Below are positions 25,255 to 32,978 of a DNA stretch of 64,000 bases, piece by piece (the stretch's first letter is position 1; each line of letters opens with the position of its first letter). Under the pieces are notes generated by a model. The model was not told where the DNA came from and ran no database searches. It saw only the letters and a list, made by a program, of their open reading frames with translations. Source of the stretch: Halolamina pelagica (GTDB lineage: Archaea > Halobacteriota > Halobacteria > Halobacteriales > Haloferacaceae); the NCBI RefSeq assembly GCF_900115675.1, contig NZ_FOXI01000006.1:1-64000 (forward strand). The letters are read 5' to 3'. A program made the translations under genes and the position numbers.

Positions 25255-25755
25255 ATGACCCTCGACGAGATCGCCGCCGGCATCGAGGTGACCGCCGAGC
25301 AGGAGGCCCGCGGCGTCGCCGCCGTCGACGAGACCGGAACCGACCTCGTCGAACGGCTGCGTGACCACGCTGCGGCGCTGCCCTGCACGCCGGAGGCGGC
25401 GGCGACGGTCGTCGAGACCCACGCCGCGGGGACCAGCGTGGGCGAGAGCGCACGCGAGGCGGGGATCGCCCCCGTGACGGCCGCGAAGGCGCTACATCGC
25501 TGTGGCGTCTCGGGCGTGACCCCGCTGTCGCCGATCGCTCGGGAGATCGTCCGGGACTGGCAGGCGGGTGAGCTCTCGCGCGCCGAGGCGATCGAACTCG
25601 CCGGCGTCGGCGAGGCGGAGTTCGCGCTGGGGAGCTACATCGAGAGCCACGAACCTGACCCCGACCTCTCGGCGGCCGTCGCCGACGTGGGGAGTCCGAC
25701 GGGCAGGAAAGATCCCCTCGCAGACGCCGTCGGCGACGTGGACGAACTGTTCTGA
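25255..25755 (+). CDS. Conserved hypothetical protein with HTH-like region (166 residues)
   Basis: A 166-residue acidic protein. The centre AAGTSVGESAREAGIAPVTAAKALHRCGV resembles a helix-turn-helix, and a second similar helix set RDWQAGELSRAEAIELAGVGEAEF follows, so it may be a DNA-binding protein. I do not recognise a named family with certainty. It is divergent from tfb and has its own good promoter. It ends one base before the stop of the convergent MinD-like gene. Confidence 0.7.
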   Translation: MTLDEIAAGIEVTAEQEARGVAAVDETGTDLVERLRDHAAALPCTPEAAATVVETHAAGTSVGESAREAGIAPVTAAKALHRCGVSGVTPLSPIAREIVRDWQAGELSRAEAIELAGVGEAEFALGSYIESHEPDPDLSAAVADVGSPTGRKDPLADAVGDVDELF

Positions 25756-25756
25756 C

Positions 25757-26539
25757 TCAGTTCTCGCGCAGCGACGCGACCCGATCAACCAGTCCGCCCT
25801 CGGCGAGCGGTAGATCCAGCCGTCGATCGAGGACGGCGTCGGCGGCGCCCGCGATCGCTGCGACCCCGGACTCCGTTTCCAGCGCCGCCGGGGCGTCCGC
25901 CGAGAACTGTGGGAGCACCGCCCCGGCATCGGCCTCCGGGAACCCCCCGGTCCCGTCGCGGTCGACGGCGACGATCGCGTCCGCGTTCGTTCCCACGTCC
26001 TGCAGTCGGCCCCGTACCGTCTGGGCGGCGTCGACGCCGCGCTCGCTGACGGGGGTGACGACGGCGACGCGATCGGCCGCGGTGGCGGCCGCGACCCCGG
26101 GGTTCGAGCCCAGCGGCGGCACGTCGACGAGCACGCGGTCGAAGGTGCTCGCAGCCTCCTCGATCCGGCGTTCCAGTTCCTGTGCGGCCTCGGCGGTCTT
26201 CGCCCGGGCGAGGCGCTCGAAGGGCGCGCGGGCCGGGAGACAGGCGATCCGGCCCGGATCGGGGAGTGCCTCGGCGTCGAGCGCGGCACGGTCGGCGTCG
26301 GGGTCGAACTCGACCAGCCCGTCCGCGAGCGGCGCGTCGGACTCGTCGGTCACCAGCGCCGTCGCGTCGGGATCGAGTCGGCCCGAGAGCCGTCGGGCGA
26401 TCCCCTGCGTATCGTAGGCGGCGTCGAGCACCGCCACGTCGTCGCCCGCTACGGCGAGCGCGCTCGCGAGTTCGAGACAGGTCCGGGTCGTCCCGGCGCC
26501 GCCGGTCGCGCCGACGAGCGCCGCAGTCGTCGCTGCCAT
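25757..26539 (-). CDS. MinD/ParA-like protein lacking both P-loop lysines
   Basis: A 260-residue protein with the fold outline of MinD/ParA: an N-terminal P-loop-like LVGATGGAGTTRTCLELASA, a switch-like VAVLDAAYDTQGIARRL and a Walker-B-like VLVDVPPLGSNPGVA. In MinD the P-loop is KGGxGK[ST]; here the positions of the signature and Walker lysines are Thr12 and Thr17. It therefore should not hydrolyse ATP in the normal way, yet the rest is well kept. It may be a structural partner of the active MinD at 23560. Start ATG 26539. Confidence 0.75.
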   Translation of the reverse strand: MAATTAALVGATGGAGTTRTCLELASALAVAGDDVAVLDAAYDTQGIARRLSGRLDPDATALVTDESDAPLADGLVEFDPDADRAALDAEALPDPGRIACLPARAPFERLARAKTAEAAQELERRIEEAASTFDRVLVDVPPLGSNPGVAAATAADRVAVVTPVSERGVDAAQTVRGRLQDVGTNADAIVAVDRDGTGGFPEADAGAVLPQFSADAPAALETESGVAAIAGAADAVLDRRLDLPLAEGGLVDRVASLREN

Positions 26540-26594
26540 ACGGTTCCTTTCCCGCGTTCCGACTGAAAAACACTGGGTCGGACGGCGAATCGAA

Positions 26595-27017
26595 CTACGC
26601 GTCGCGGATCGCGTCGGCGATCTCGTCGAGTTCCGCGTCGGAGGGCTGCTCGCTGTTCGGGTTGATCGCGTGGAACGGTCCGCCGCCGTCGCCCTCGAAC
26701 CGCGGGACGAGGTGAACGTGGGTGTGGGGCACCTCCTGCCCGGCGGCCTCGCCGTCGTTGATGCCGATCGAGACGGCGTCGGCGTCGACGGCGGCCTCGA
26801 CGCTGTCGGTGATGTCGTGGACCGCGCCGAAGAGGTCGGCGGCCTCGTCGCTCGGGATCTCGTCCAGTCGGGCGTAGTGCTCGCGGGGGACGACGAGCGT
26901 GTGCCCCGGCGCCAGCGGGTTCGCGTCGAGGAACGCGACGGCGTGGTCGGTCTCGGCCACGATGCGGCCGGGGATGTCGCCGGCGACGATGCGACAGAAG
27001 ATGCAGTCTTCGGCCAT
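26595..27017 (-). CDS. HIT-family nucleotide-binding hydrolase
   Basis: A 140-residue histidine-triad protein. The zinc-site start DCIFCRIVAGDIP, and the triad HTHVHLVPR with its catalytic central His, are complete. Family members cleave nucleoside phosphoramidates or dinucleoside polyphosphates. The C-terminus adds a short acidic helix. It lies 42 bases downstream of the uracil-DNA glycosylase gene on the same strand, probably in one transcript with it. Confidence 0.92.
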   Translation of the reverse strand: MAEDCIFCRIVAGDIPGRIVAETDHAVAFLDANPLAPGHTLVVPREHYARLDEIPSDEAADLFGAVHDITDSVEAAVDADAVSIGINDGEAAGQEVPHTHVHLVPRFEGDGGGPFHAINPNSEQPSDAELDEIADAIRDA

Positions 27018-27059
27018 ACGCGGCCGTTTGGGTCGTCGGAGTATGAAGATGGTGGGGGA

Positions 27060-27716
27060 TCAGCCGTCGACGGCCGCGTCCAACACGTCCCCGAGTTCCT
27101 CGAAGTACGCCCCCCGGTCGTACCCCAGTCGCGAGAGCCAGATGTCCCGGTAAGCGGGGTGCAGGATCGGCACCAGCGTCAGCCCCAGCGAGTCGAGTCG
27201 GACCGGTTCGAGGACGCCGTCGACGAACCCCTCCACGGACCGATCCTCGAACGCCAGCATCGACGCCGTGGCGTGCTTGCCGGTGGCGACGACGGCGTCC
27301 GGGTCGACGCGCTCGATCTCCGTCCGCAGGTGCTCCCTGCAGGTCTCGCGCTCCGCGGCCGTCGGTTCGCGGTTCGTCGACGGATCCTCGGGATCGGCCG
27401 GGAAGCACTTCACCGCGTTCGTGTAGAACGAGTCCGGGTAGCCCACGGCGGCCATCGTCTCCCGGATCCGCCGACCGGAGTGCTGGGCGGTGTAGGCGAG
27501 GCCGGTCCAGTTCCCACCCTGCCACCGGGCGGCGTCCGGGGCGCCCGCGCCGGGCGCCTCGCCGACGACCAGCACGTCGGCGTCCGCGGGACCGTTCCCC
27601 CACGCGATCCGGTTCCGACACGCGGCGAGTTCTGGGCAGCGCTCGCAGTCCGGTTCGAGGACGAGCGCCGAGTCGGGGTCGGGAAATTCGGGATCGGCGC
27701 CGCCGTCGGCGACCAT
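27060..27716 (-). CDS. Uracil-DNA glycosylase superfamily protein, Fe-S type
   Basis: A 218-residue glycosylase-fold protein that probably removes uracil from DNA. Four cysteines (Cys24, Cys27, Cys104, Cys126) have the spacing of the iron-sulfur cluster in family 4/5 enzymes. Motif 1 is VVGEAPGAG (51-59); a GGNWTGLAYT segment follows, closer to family 5; motif 2 is LHPAYR (185-190). It starts two bases after the stop side of the PRPP synthase gene upstream, so the prs-udg order suggests co-transcription. Exact UDG family assignment is uncertain. Confidence 0.88.
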   Translation of the reverse strand: MVADGGADPEFPDPDSALVLEPDCERCPELAACRNRIAWGNGPADADVLVVGEAPGAGAPDAARWQGGNWTGLAYTAQHSGRRIRETMAAVGYPDSFYTNAVKCFPADPEDPSTNREPTAAERETCREHLRTEIERVDPDAVVATGKHATASMLAFEDRSVEGFVDGVLEPVRLDSLGLTLVPILHPAYRDIWLSRLGYDRGAYFEELGDVLDAAVDG

Positions 27717-27718
27717 CC

Positions 27719-28585
27719 TCAGACCAGATCCGCGAGCAGCGGCGCGACCGAGACGGCCGACACGTCGCGCTCGACCGTGTCGGTGCCCCAGATGCCCGCC
27801 AGCCCGGCGCGCTCGAGCTTGGTCCGGGCGTCGCCGACCAGCAGCGGGTGGACACAGACCACGAACACCCGCCCCACGTCCCGGTCGTGGAGCGCGTCGA
27901 CGGCCTCGCTCATCGTCGACCCCGTGGCGACCATGTCGTCGACGAGCACCACGTCCCGGCCCGCCACGTCGGCGTTGCCGGGCGATATCTCGACCTCGCC
28001 GGTGTCGTAGTCGCGGTCCTTCTCGAAGTAGTCGACCGTGCCCGCGCCGTAGGCATCGCGGGCGTGCTCGGCGATCTCGATGGCGCCCTCGTCGGGCGAG
28101 ACGAACACCGGATCGTCGAGGTCCGCGGGCAGCGGCTCGGCCAACCGGGCGGCGCCCTCGACGAGTTCGCAGGGCACGTCGAAGAAGTCGGTCACGTCGG
28201 GCTCGTGGGGCGAGACGAGGAGCACGCGGTCGGTGCCGGTCGAGACCGCACGGGCGACCGCGCGGGCCGAGACGGGCTGGCCCGGCTTGAACGCCTCGTC
28301 CTGCCGGCCGTACCCCATGTACGGGATCACCGTCGTCACCTCGTCGGCGCCGGCTTCGCGGGCCGCGTCCTGGAGCTGGAGCAGTTCGAGGTGGGCGTCG
28401 CTCGTGAGCGTCGACGCGACGACGACCGCGTGCTCGCCCGCCAGCGCGTCGGGGTCACTCCCCGAGAGCGACGCACAGAGTTCGCCGTCGGGGAACCGCT
28501 CGTAGCGCACGCTCGCGAGGTCGTGGTCGGTCGCCGTCGCCAGTCGGGCCGAGAGCGACTGGGAGTGCGAACCCGGGAGTATCAT
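27719..28585 (-). CDS. prs: Ribose-phosphate pyrophosphokinase (PRPP synthase)
   Basis: A 288-residue enzyme making PRPP from ribose-5-phosphate and ATP for nucleotide, histidine and tryptophan synthesis. Typical features are the flexible-loop start YERFPDGELCASL, the segment VIPYMGYGRQDE and the PRPP loop VVLVDDMVATGSTM. The length matches short archaeal class enzymes. ATG 28585 lies in a cluster of weak promoter-like bases. It heads a likely prs-udg-hit transcript. Confidence 0.95.
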   Translation of the reverse strand: MILPGSHSQSLSARLATATDHDLASVRYERFPDGELCASLSGSDPDALAGEHAVVVASTLTSDAHLELLQLQDAAREAGADEVTTVIPYMGYGRQDEAFKPGQPVSARAVARAVSTGTDRVLLVSPHEPDVTDFFDVPCELVEGAARLAEPLPADLDDPVFVSPDEGAIEIAEHARDAYGAGTVDYFEKDRDYDTGEVEISPGNADVAGRDVVLVDDMVATGSTMSEAVDALHDRDVGRVFVVCVHPLLVGDARTKLERAGLAGIWGTDTVERDVSAVSVAPLLADLV

Positions 28586-28658
28586 GGCGGAGGCTCGCGC
28601 CCGCGCCGGTAAACACGTTTCCGTTGGCCGCGGCGCCGCGCCGCCAGCGCCGGCGACG

Positions 28659-29528
28659 CTACGCCACGTCGAGGGTCGGTCCCGCCGCGATCGACGCCAC
28701 CCCAGTCACGCCGACCGCCCGCGAGCGCCAGCGATCGCCGACGGTCGCCAGCAGCGATCCCGAGTCGGTGGCGGCGACGACGGCGTCGTCGGTGTAGCCG
28801 AAGTCGACGATCCCCTCGTCGGTCGGCAGGTCCAGCGCGGTCCAGTCCCCACCTCCCGAACTGCGTCCGAGCACGGTCCCGTCGGCGGCGACGGCGTGGG
28901 CGCGCTCGCCGTCGGTCGCGACCGTCTCGTGGCCGCCCCCGCGGGCGAGCATCCAGCCGTTGCCGAGTTCGTAGAGCCCGTCGGTCGTCGCCGCGAGCGG
29001 CGCGCCGCGGGCCGCCACGTCCCGGACGTCGTCGAGGCCGGCGTCGTCCAGCCCCGACGCCGTGATGCGGTGGACGCCGTCCGCGGCGGCCACGAGGCGC
29101 CCGTCGACCGCGCGCACGTCGTCGACCGAGCCGAGATCGACCCAGTCGGCCGCCGTCGGCCCCGACTCGGGATGGAACCCGGCGTCGGGGATGGGGAGCC
29201 GTGCGATTCCCCCGGACGGGTCGACGGCGACGACCGACCGCTCGGCACCGTCGACGACCGAGACCGCGGTCGCCGGGCCGAACTCGGTCTCGGTGAGCCG
29301 TTCCGGGTCGGCCCCGGACGCGACCAGCAGCGCCTCGTCGGTCGCGAGCGCGAGCGTCCCGTCGGGGGCGACCGCCACGTCCCGGGCGGTGCCGGGATGG
29401 GCGAGTCCGAACTCGCCGACCGCGTCGTCGGAGAGCTGGGCGACCACAAGCCCCTGCTCGGCGGCGACGAACACCGGTGTCGGCGTCGCCGCCTCGTCGT
29501 ACACGCGCTTCTCCCTGATGGTGGGCAT
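28659..29528 (-). CDS. Beta-propeller protein (HVO_0234-like)
   Basis: A 289-residue protein built of repeated short strands with Asp/Gly turns (for example ARDVAVAPDGTLALATDEALLVA, VRAVDGRLVAAADGVHRI, TVATDGERAHAVAADGTVLG), a beta-propeller pattern. No signal peptide is seen, so it is cytosolic. Its ligand is unknown. I recall a family named for HVO_0234 at the same place in Haloferax. The start ATG 29528 is preferred to one nine codons upstream. Start-to-start spacing suggests it may precede prs in the same transcript. Confidence 0.75.
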   Translation of the reverse strand: MPTIREKRVYDEAATPTPVFVAAEQGLVVAQLSDDAVGEFGLAHPGTARDVAVAPDGTLALATDEALLVASGADPERLTETEFGPATAVSVVDGAERSVVAVDPSGGIARLPIPDAGFHPESGPTAADWVDLGSVDDVRAVDGRLVAAADGVHRITASGLDDAGLDDVRDVAARGAPLAATTDGLYELGNGWMLARGGGHETVATDGERAHAVAADGTVLGRSSGGGDWTALDLPTDEGIVDFGYTDDAVVAATDSGSLLATVGDRWRSRAVGVTGVASIAAGPTLDVA

Positions 29529-29727
29529 GGCCGGGGGTCGGTTCGCGGTCGGCAAAAGCGGTGCCCTCTTTCCACACTATCGGGAAGTGGGCGGTGTCGA
29601 GCACGTTCGCTGTATCAGCGTCTACCTCGACTGCCCGGGACCTCTCTTTCGAAACGGTGGCGATGCTTCGCCGAGGGACTCGCTGGTCATCCGCGAAACG
29701 CAGCCCCAGTCGGAAAAATGGGTGTCG

Positions 29728-30378
29728 CTAGGGGGGCGTCGCCGAGAGACTCAGACTTCCCGATATCTCGTCGTCGGTCACGCCGTCAAGCGCGTTGACG
29801 ATGAACGAAACCCCGATCGATTCGCCGGTAGCCAACTGAGCAGTCAGTTGCCCCGTTATCGGACTCGTCGCAAGGCCTTCTCGTGTCCCGCTGCCGTCCT
29901 TGGAAGACTGCAGTTCGAAGGCGTACTCAGCCCCGCCCTCGATGTCGTCGTTCAGTTCGAAGTCGACCGTGACGGAGAGATCATCCCCGGTCTGGTTCAC
30001 GATGGCGAACGCGGATTCGAGCGAGTTCTGTCCGTCACTCAGGTCCGAGGGGTCGCTGGCCGTGACCACGGAGAACGTTCCTCCAGTGAGGTCGCTCACA
30101 CCGGAGTCAGTGACGAACGCGCCGAACTGATACACCGAGTTAACGTTCACTCCGGGGTCGTCACCACCGATCGAGATCGTGAGTTCGCCGTTCGAGTCCA
30201 TCCGAACGCCCGAGATCTCTTCGTTCGCGACCAGTCCGACCAACCCATCACTGTCGTCGACGACTTCGATCTTCGCCTGCCGGGAAACCTCCGCGGCGCT
30301 GAACGCACCGGTTCCGGACGCCAGCGCTCCCGCGCCGACGATCCCTCCCAGCCCGACCACGACGTCACGTCGATTCAT
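29728..30378 (-). CDS. Exported protein with twin-arginine-like signal, paralogue B (DUF1102-like)
   Basis: A 216-residue protein with N-terminal MNRRDVVVGLGGIVGAGALA, an RR-containing signal with a hydrophobic core and a likely cleavage near GAFSAAE. The mature part is beta-rich, acidic and Thr/Ser rich, with SVYQFGAFVT and SGSLSLSATPP at the end. It belongs to the same family as the next gene and looks like the haloarchaeal secreted DUF1102-type proteins, whose role is unknown (surface or fibre-like component is possible). It follows its paralogue by 24 bases, second in an operon. Confidence 0.72.
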   Translation of the reverse strand: MNRRDVVVGLGGIVGAGALASGTGAFSAAEVSRQAKIEVVDDSDGLVGLVANEEISGVRMDSNGELTISIGGDDPGVNVNSVYQFGAFVTDSGVSDLTGGTFSVVTASDPSDLSDGQNSLESAFAIVNQTGDDLSVTVDFELNDDIEGGAEYAFELQSSKDGSGTREGLATSPITGQLTAQLATGESIGVSFIVNALDGVTDDEISGSLSLSATPP

Positions 30379-30402
30379 TGTTCTGTGCTCGGTTTATCGG
30401 AT

Positions 30403-31134
30403 CTACTGATCAGCGGTGTTGAAGTCGTCGTGGCTCCCGGCGCGGACGACGATACTGCCGCCCAGCTCGTCACCCGTATCCGCGTCGTCGACGACGACGA
30501 GGAGGCTGACCTTGACGTCCGTCCCCGGGTCCACGTCCGTCGAGTAGTCAGTGGCGTCGGAGTAGATGATACTCGCCTCTCGAGCGTCTGGCGTCGCCGT
30601 CGCCACCAGCGCGCTCGTTTTCTCCGGGTCGCCATCTCCCTCCTCGTACTGGGAGACCATGTACACTTCAGCCTCCGACAAGTCTTCGTTAGCCTGGTAC
30701 GTCACTTCGACCGCATGGTCGGATCCAGACTGGTTGAGCAACCTGAACGCGTAGTGTTCCTCGATGTCGCTGGTCGTGTCGATCGCGAGATCCTCGAGAG
30801 TTAGATCGTTCGTCGGGTTTCCGGGGACTTCGTCTAGGTTACCGATCCCACCCATTCCACCGACCTGATACTTGGAGTTCGGGTTAACACCTTCTCCGTC
30901 GTGGTCATCCGGGTTGAAGTCGATGACGAGCTCGTTGCTGTTGGCTCCTCCATCGTTCGAGACAAGTTCGGTCGTACCTGCATCAAGACCGATCAGGCCG
31001 TTTGTATCATCCACGACACTGATGTCGGCTTCCCGACCGTCGAGTTCTGCAGCCGTAAACGCGCCAGTACCCATCGCAGCCGCTGTTCCCGAAGCCAATG
31101 CACCCATTCCGATCACGAACTTGCGTCGTTCCAT
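30403..31134 (-). CDS. Exported protein with twin-arginine-like signal, paralogue A (DUF1102-like)
   Basis: A 243-residue paralogue of the following gene. The signal MERRKFVIGMGALASGTAAA has the RR pair and hydrophobic core, with cleavage likely after GAFTA. The mature region is acidic and beta-rich (ISVVDDTNGLIGL; YQVGGMGGIGNL; EEHYAFRLLNQSG). The shared patterns ISVVDD/IEVVDD, NGLIGL/DGLVGL and the late GSIVV/GSLSL support duplication. An AGGTGAG Shine-Dalgarno-like element lies about eight bases before ATG 31134, unlike the leaderless neighbours. It is probably the first gene of a two-gene operon controlled from the 31.1-31.6 kb region. Confidence 0.72.
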   Translation of the reverse strand: MERRKFVIGMGALASGTAAAMGTGAFTAAELDGREADISVVDDTNGLIGLDAGTTELVSNDGGANSNELVIDFNPDDHDGEGVNPNSKYQVGGMGGIGNLDEVPGNPTNDLTLEDLAIDTTSDIEEHYAFRLLNQSGSDHAVEVTYQANEDLSEAEVYMVSQYEEGDGDPEKTSALVATATPDAREASIIYSDATDYSTDVDPGTDVKVSLLVVVDDADTGDELGGSIVVRAGSHDDFNTADQ

Positions 31135-31586
31135 AGGTTATCTCACCTGTGTTCGCGCACCCCCGATCCCGGACGCCCGGGGCGGGAGCGCTCGGATAAC
31201 CCATATGGAGGGTGATACTTGGTTATGAGACGCTCGACATGTTTACCGGGCGTGCTCGATGGATCGCAGTGCCTGATCGCTGGACGACAGGCCAACCTCG
31301 TCGCCGCCGACGAGGGGAGCATGATTTGGAGAACCGGCGCGAAGGGGCCGCTCGATGCGGCCCACAGCCTGCGGGTGAGTTCGAATCCGCAGACAGCGAC
31401 GCAGTTAGGAAGGTCCATACGCCCATCAACGACTCCGTTCGCGGACAACGAGGGGAGCCATCTCCCCTCACTATACGGGGAGAAAGAGGTTAACTATCTA
31501 ACTAATTTATGGGACTCTATCACACACGTACTGGCGAGACTCGCCGATTCCGAGGTAGGGGAGATCCGGGCTGAGAGGGCCGAAAG
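31135..31586. other. 452-base intergenic region between exported-protein operon and its likely regulator
   Basis: No convincing gene is present: short open frames on both strands lack family features and acidic composition. The region is AT-richer than the window and contains a CATATGGG-GTTATC promoter-like stretch for the leftward operon (about 31195-31215), a repeated ACGAGGGGAGC (31310-31320 and 31449-31459), a perfect 8-bp palindrome (31450-31469) and a TAATTTATGG box (about 31503-31512) for the rightward gene. Confidence 0.6.
31450..31469. repeat. 8-bp perfect inverted repeat in the divergent promoter region
   Basis: GAGGGGAG and CTCCCCTC are separated by four bases. The left half with its flank also occurs at 31310-31320. 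Placed just upstream of the rightward promoter, it could be an operator. Confidence 0.45.
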
Positions 31587-32174
31587 ATGATGTCAATCAC
31601 CGCCACCGACGACGAGTCACGCTCCACGGGGGAAGAGCTGTCAGAAGACGACGTCTTCGAGATGCTCTCGAACCGACGGCGACGCTACGTCATCCACGCG
31701 CTCAAGCACGCGGAGGGGCCGGTCGATGTTTCGGAGCTCTCACGGGACGTCACGGCGTGGGAGCGCGGAATCGACCCGGCCGACGTGACGTACGACGACC
31801 GGCGGAACGTGTACAGCACGCTCAAGCGGAACCACCTACCGAAGCTGGCGGAGCAAGAGGTCGTGACCATCAGCGAGGATCCCTGTCTCGTCGAACCCAC
31901 GCCCGCTCTGGACGACCTAGACGTCTACGTGGAGGTACTCAGCAGTCGGGAGATCCCGTGGAGCCTCTACTACGTCGGGCTCGCGGGCCTCGCCGCCGCA
32001 CTCCTGCTCGCGATCAGCACCGGGATCCCACCCTTCGCCGCGCTCAGTCCGTTGGGTCTCGGCGTGTTCGTCACGATGGCCTTCGGAACCTCGGCCGTCT
32101 TTCACTATCTCGTCGGCCGGCGCACCCGCCTCGGTAGCACGGAGAAACCCCCCGAACTACAGAAACGAGAGTGA
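31587..32174 (+). CDS. Membrane-anchored winged-helix regulator (DUF7344-type)
   Basis: A 195-residue protein. Residues about 20-90 form a winged helix: DVFEMLSNRRRRYVIHALKH, then DVSELSRDVTAWE and YSTLKRNHLPKLAEQEVV, the pattern of the haloarchaeal DUF7344 domain. Two membrane helices follow (about 122-142 and 148-168), and a basic tail. It would be a DNA-binding protein held at the membrane. It is divergent from the two exported-protein genes across a palindrome-bearing region and is likely their regulator. The start is ATG 31587 (or 31590), with a leader of about 50 bases. Confidence 0.75.
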   Translation: MMSITATDDESRSTGEELSEDDVFEMLSNRRRRYVIHALKHAEGPVDVSELSRDVTAWERGIDPADVTYDDRRNVYSTLKRNHLPKLAEQEVVTISEDPCLVEPTPALDDLDVYVEVLSSREIPWSLYYVGLAGLAAALLLAISTGIPPFAALSPLGLGVFVTMAFGTSAVFHYLVGRRTRLGSTEKPPELQKRE

Positions 32175-32203
32175 GGCCGACGGCGACCCCTCTCGGACGC
32201 TGA

Positions 32204-32923
32204 CTACCCACTCTGGAGCCGGCCGACCAACTCCGCCAGCGTCTCCAGATCGTACTGCCCGGGCGCGGTGGCGTCCTCCGCATGGACCGGCGCGTAGCCG
32301 ATCTTCGAGCCGTACACCGGCGCGACCGCGCGAGTGTGCCGGCCGGCCTCGCCCATCGCCATCGTCGCTACGGCGTAGCCCGCGGCGTCGACGGTGTGGG
32401 TCGCCGACAGCAGCGCCAGCGCGTCCTCGCGGTCGGTGGCGGTGACCGCCAGCTTCCCCACGTCGCCCGCCGACGCGGCCGCCGACAGGAGCGAGACCAT
32501 CGCGCGCTCGGAGGGCGTGCCGGCGAAGTCGTGGACCGAGACCACCACCTCGACCCCCCGCGACGCGGCCGTCTCGGCGACGGCGACCGCGCGCTCGGAC
32601 CGTCGGAGTGCGGCCAGTTCGATATCGACCGCCGCGACGGCGTCGTTGCCCAGCGCGGCTTCGAGGGCGTCGAGTCGGGCGGACTCCGCGGCCGCGTCGC
32701 TCCCGTCGACCTCCCCGCCCTCCCACGCGGGGCGGTTCGTCACGAGCAGCGGCAGGTCGCCGTCGTAGGCCGCGAGCTGTGCGGCGGGGTCGGACGCGAG
32801 GTCCATCCGGAACTCCACGAGGTCGGCGACGCCGCGGGCCGCGCGCTCGTCGGCGAGGTCGGCGGTGGCGGTGACGAGGGTGAACGAGTCGAACACGGGA
32901 AGGAGATAGTGGCGGGGGACCAT
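32204..32923 (-). CDS. aroD: 3-dehydroquinate dehydratase, type I
   Basis: A 239-residue type I dehydroquinase of the shikimate pathway, converting 3-dehydroquinate to 3-dehydroshikimate through a Schiff base. The catalytic pair is visible: His131 in VVVSVHDFAGTP and Lys157 in GDVGKLAVTAT. The substrate-binding region VEFRMDLA lies near the N-terminus and SKIGYAPV near the end. A GTG nine codons further in (32896) is an equally possible start giving 230 residues. The preceding step enzyme is encoded separately at 40867. Confidence 0.92.
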   Translation of the reverse strand: MVPRHYLLPVFDSFTLVTATADLADERAARGVADLVEFRMDLASDPAAQLAAYDGDLPLLVTNRPAWEGGEVDGSDAAAESARLDALEAALGNDAVAAVDIELAALRRSERAVAVAETAASRGVEVVVSVHDFAGTPSERAMVSLLSAAASAGDVGKLAVTATDREDALALLSATHTVDAAGYAVATMAMGEAGRHTRAVAPVYGSKIGYAPVHAEDATAPGQYDLETLAELVGRLQSG

Positions 32924-32978
32924 ACAGATTCGGGCTGGGCCGCGGGGTATTTCCCGAGCCCGCCCCCACCACCGACAG

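Noticed and set aside
31378-31390. AGTTCGAATCCGC, resembling a tRNA T loop
   Set aside because: The flanking bases do not form a T stem or acceptor stem, and no anticodon arm precedes it.
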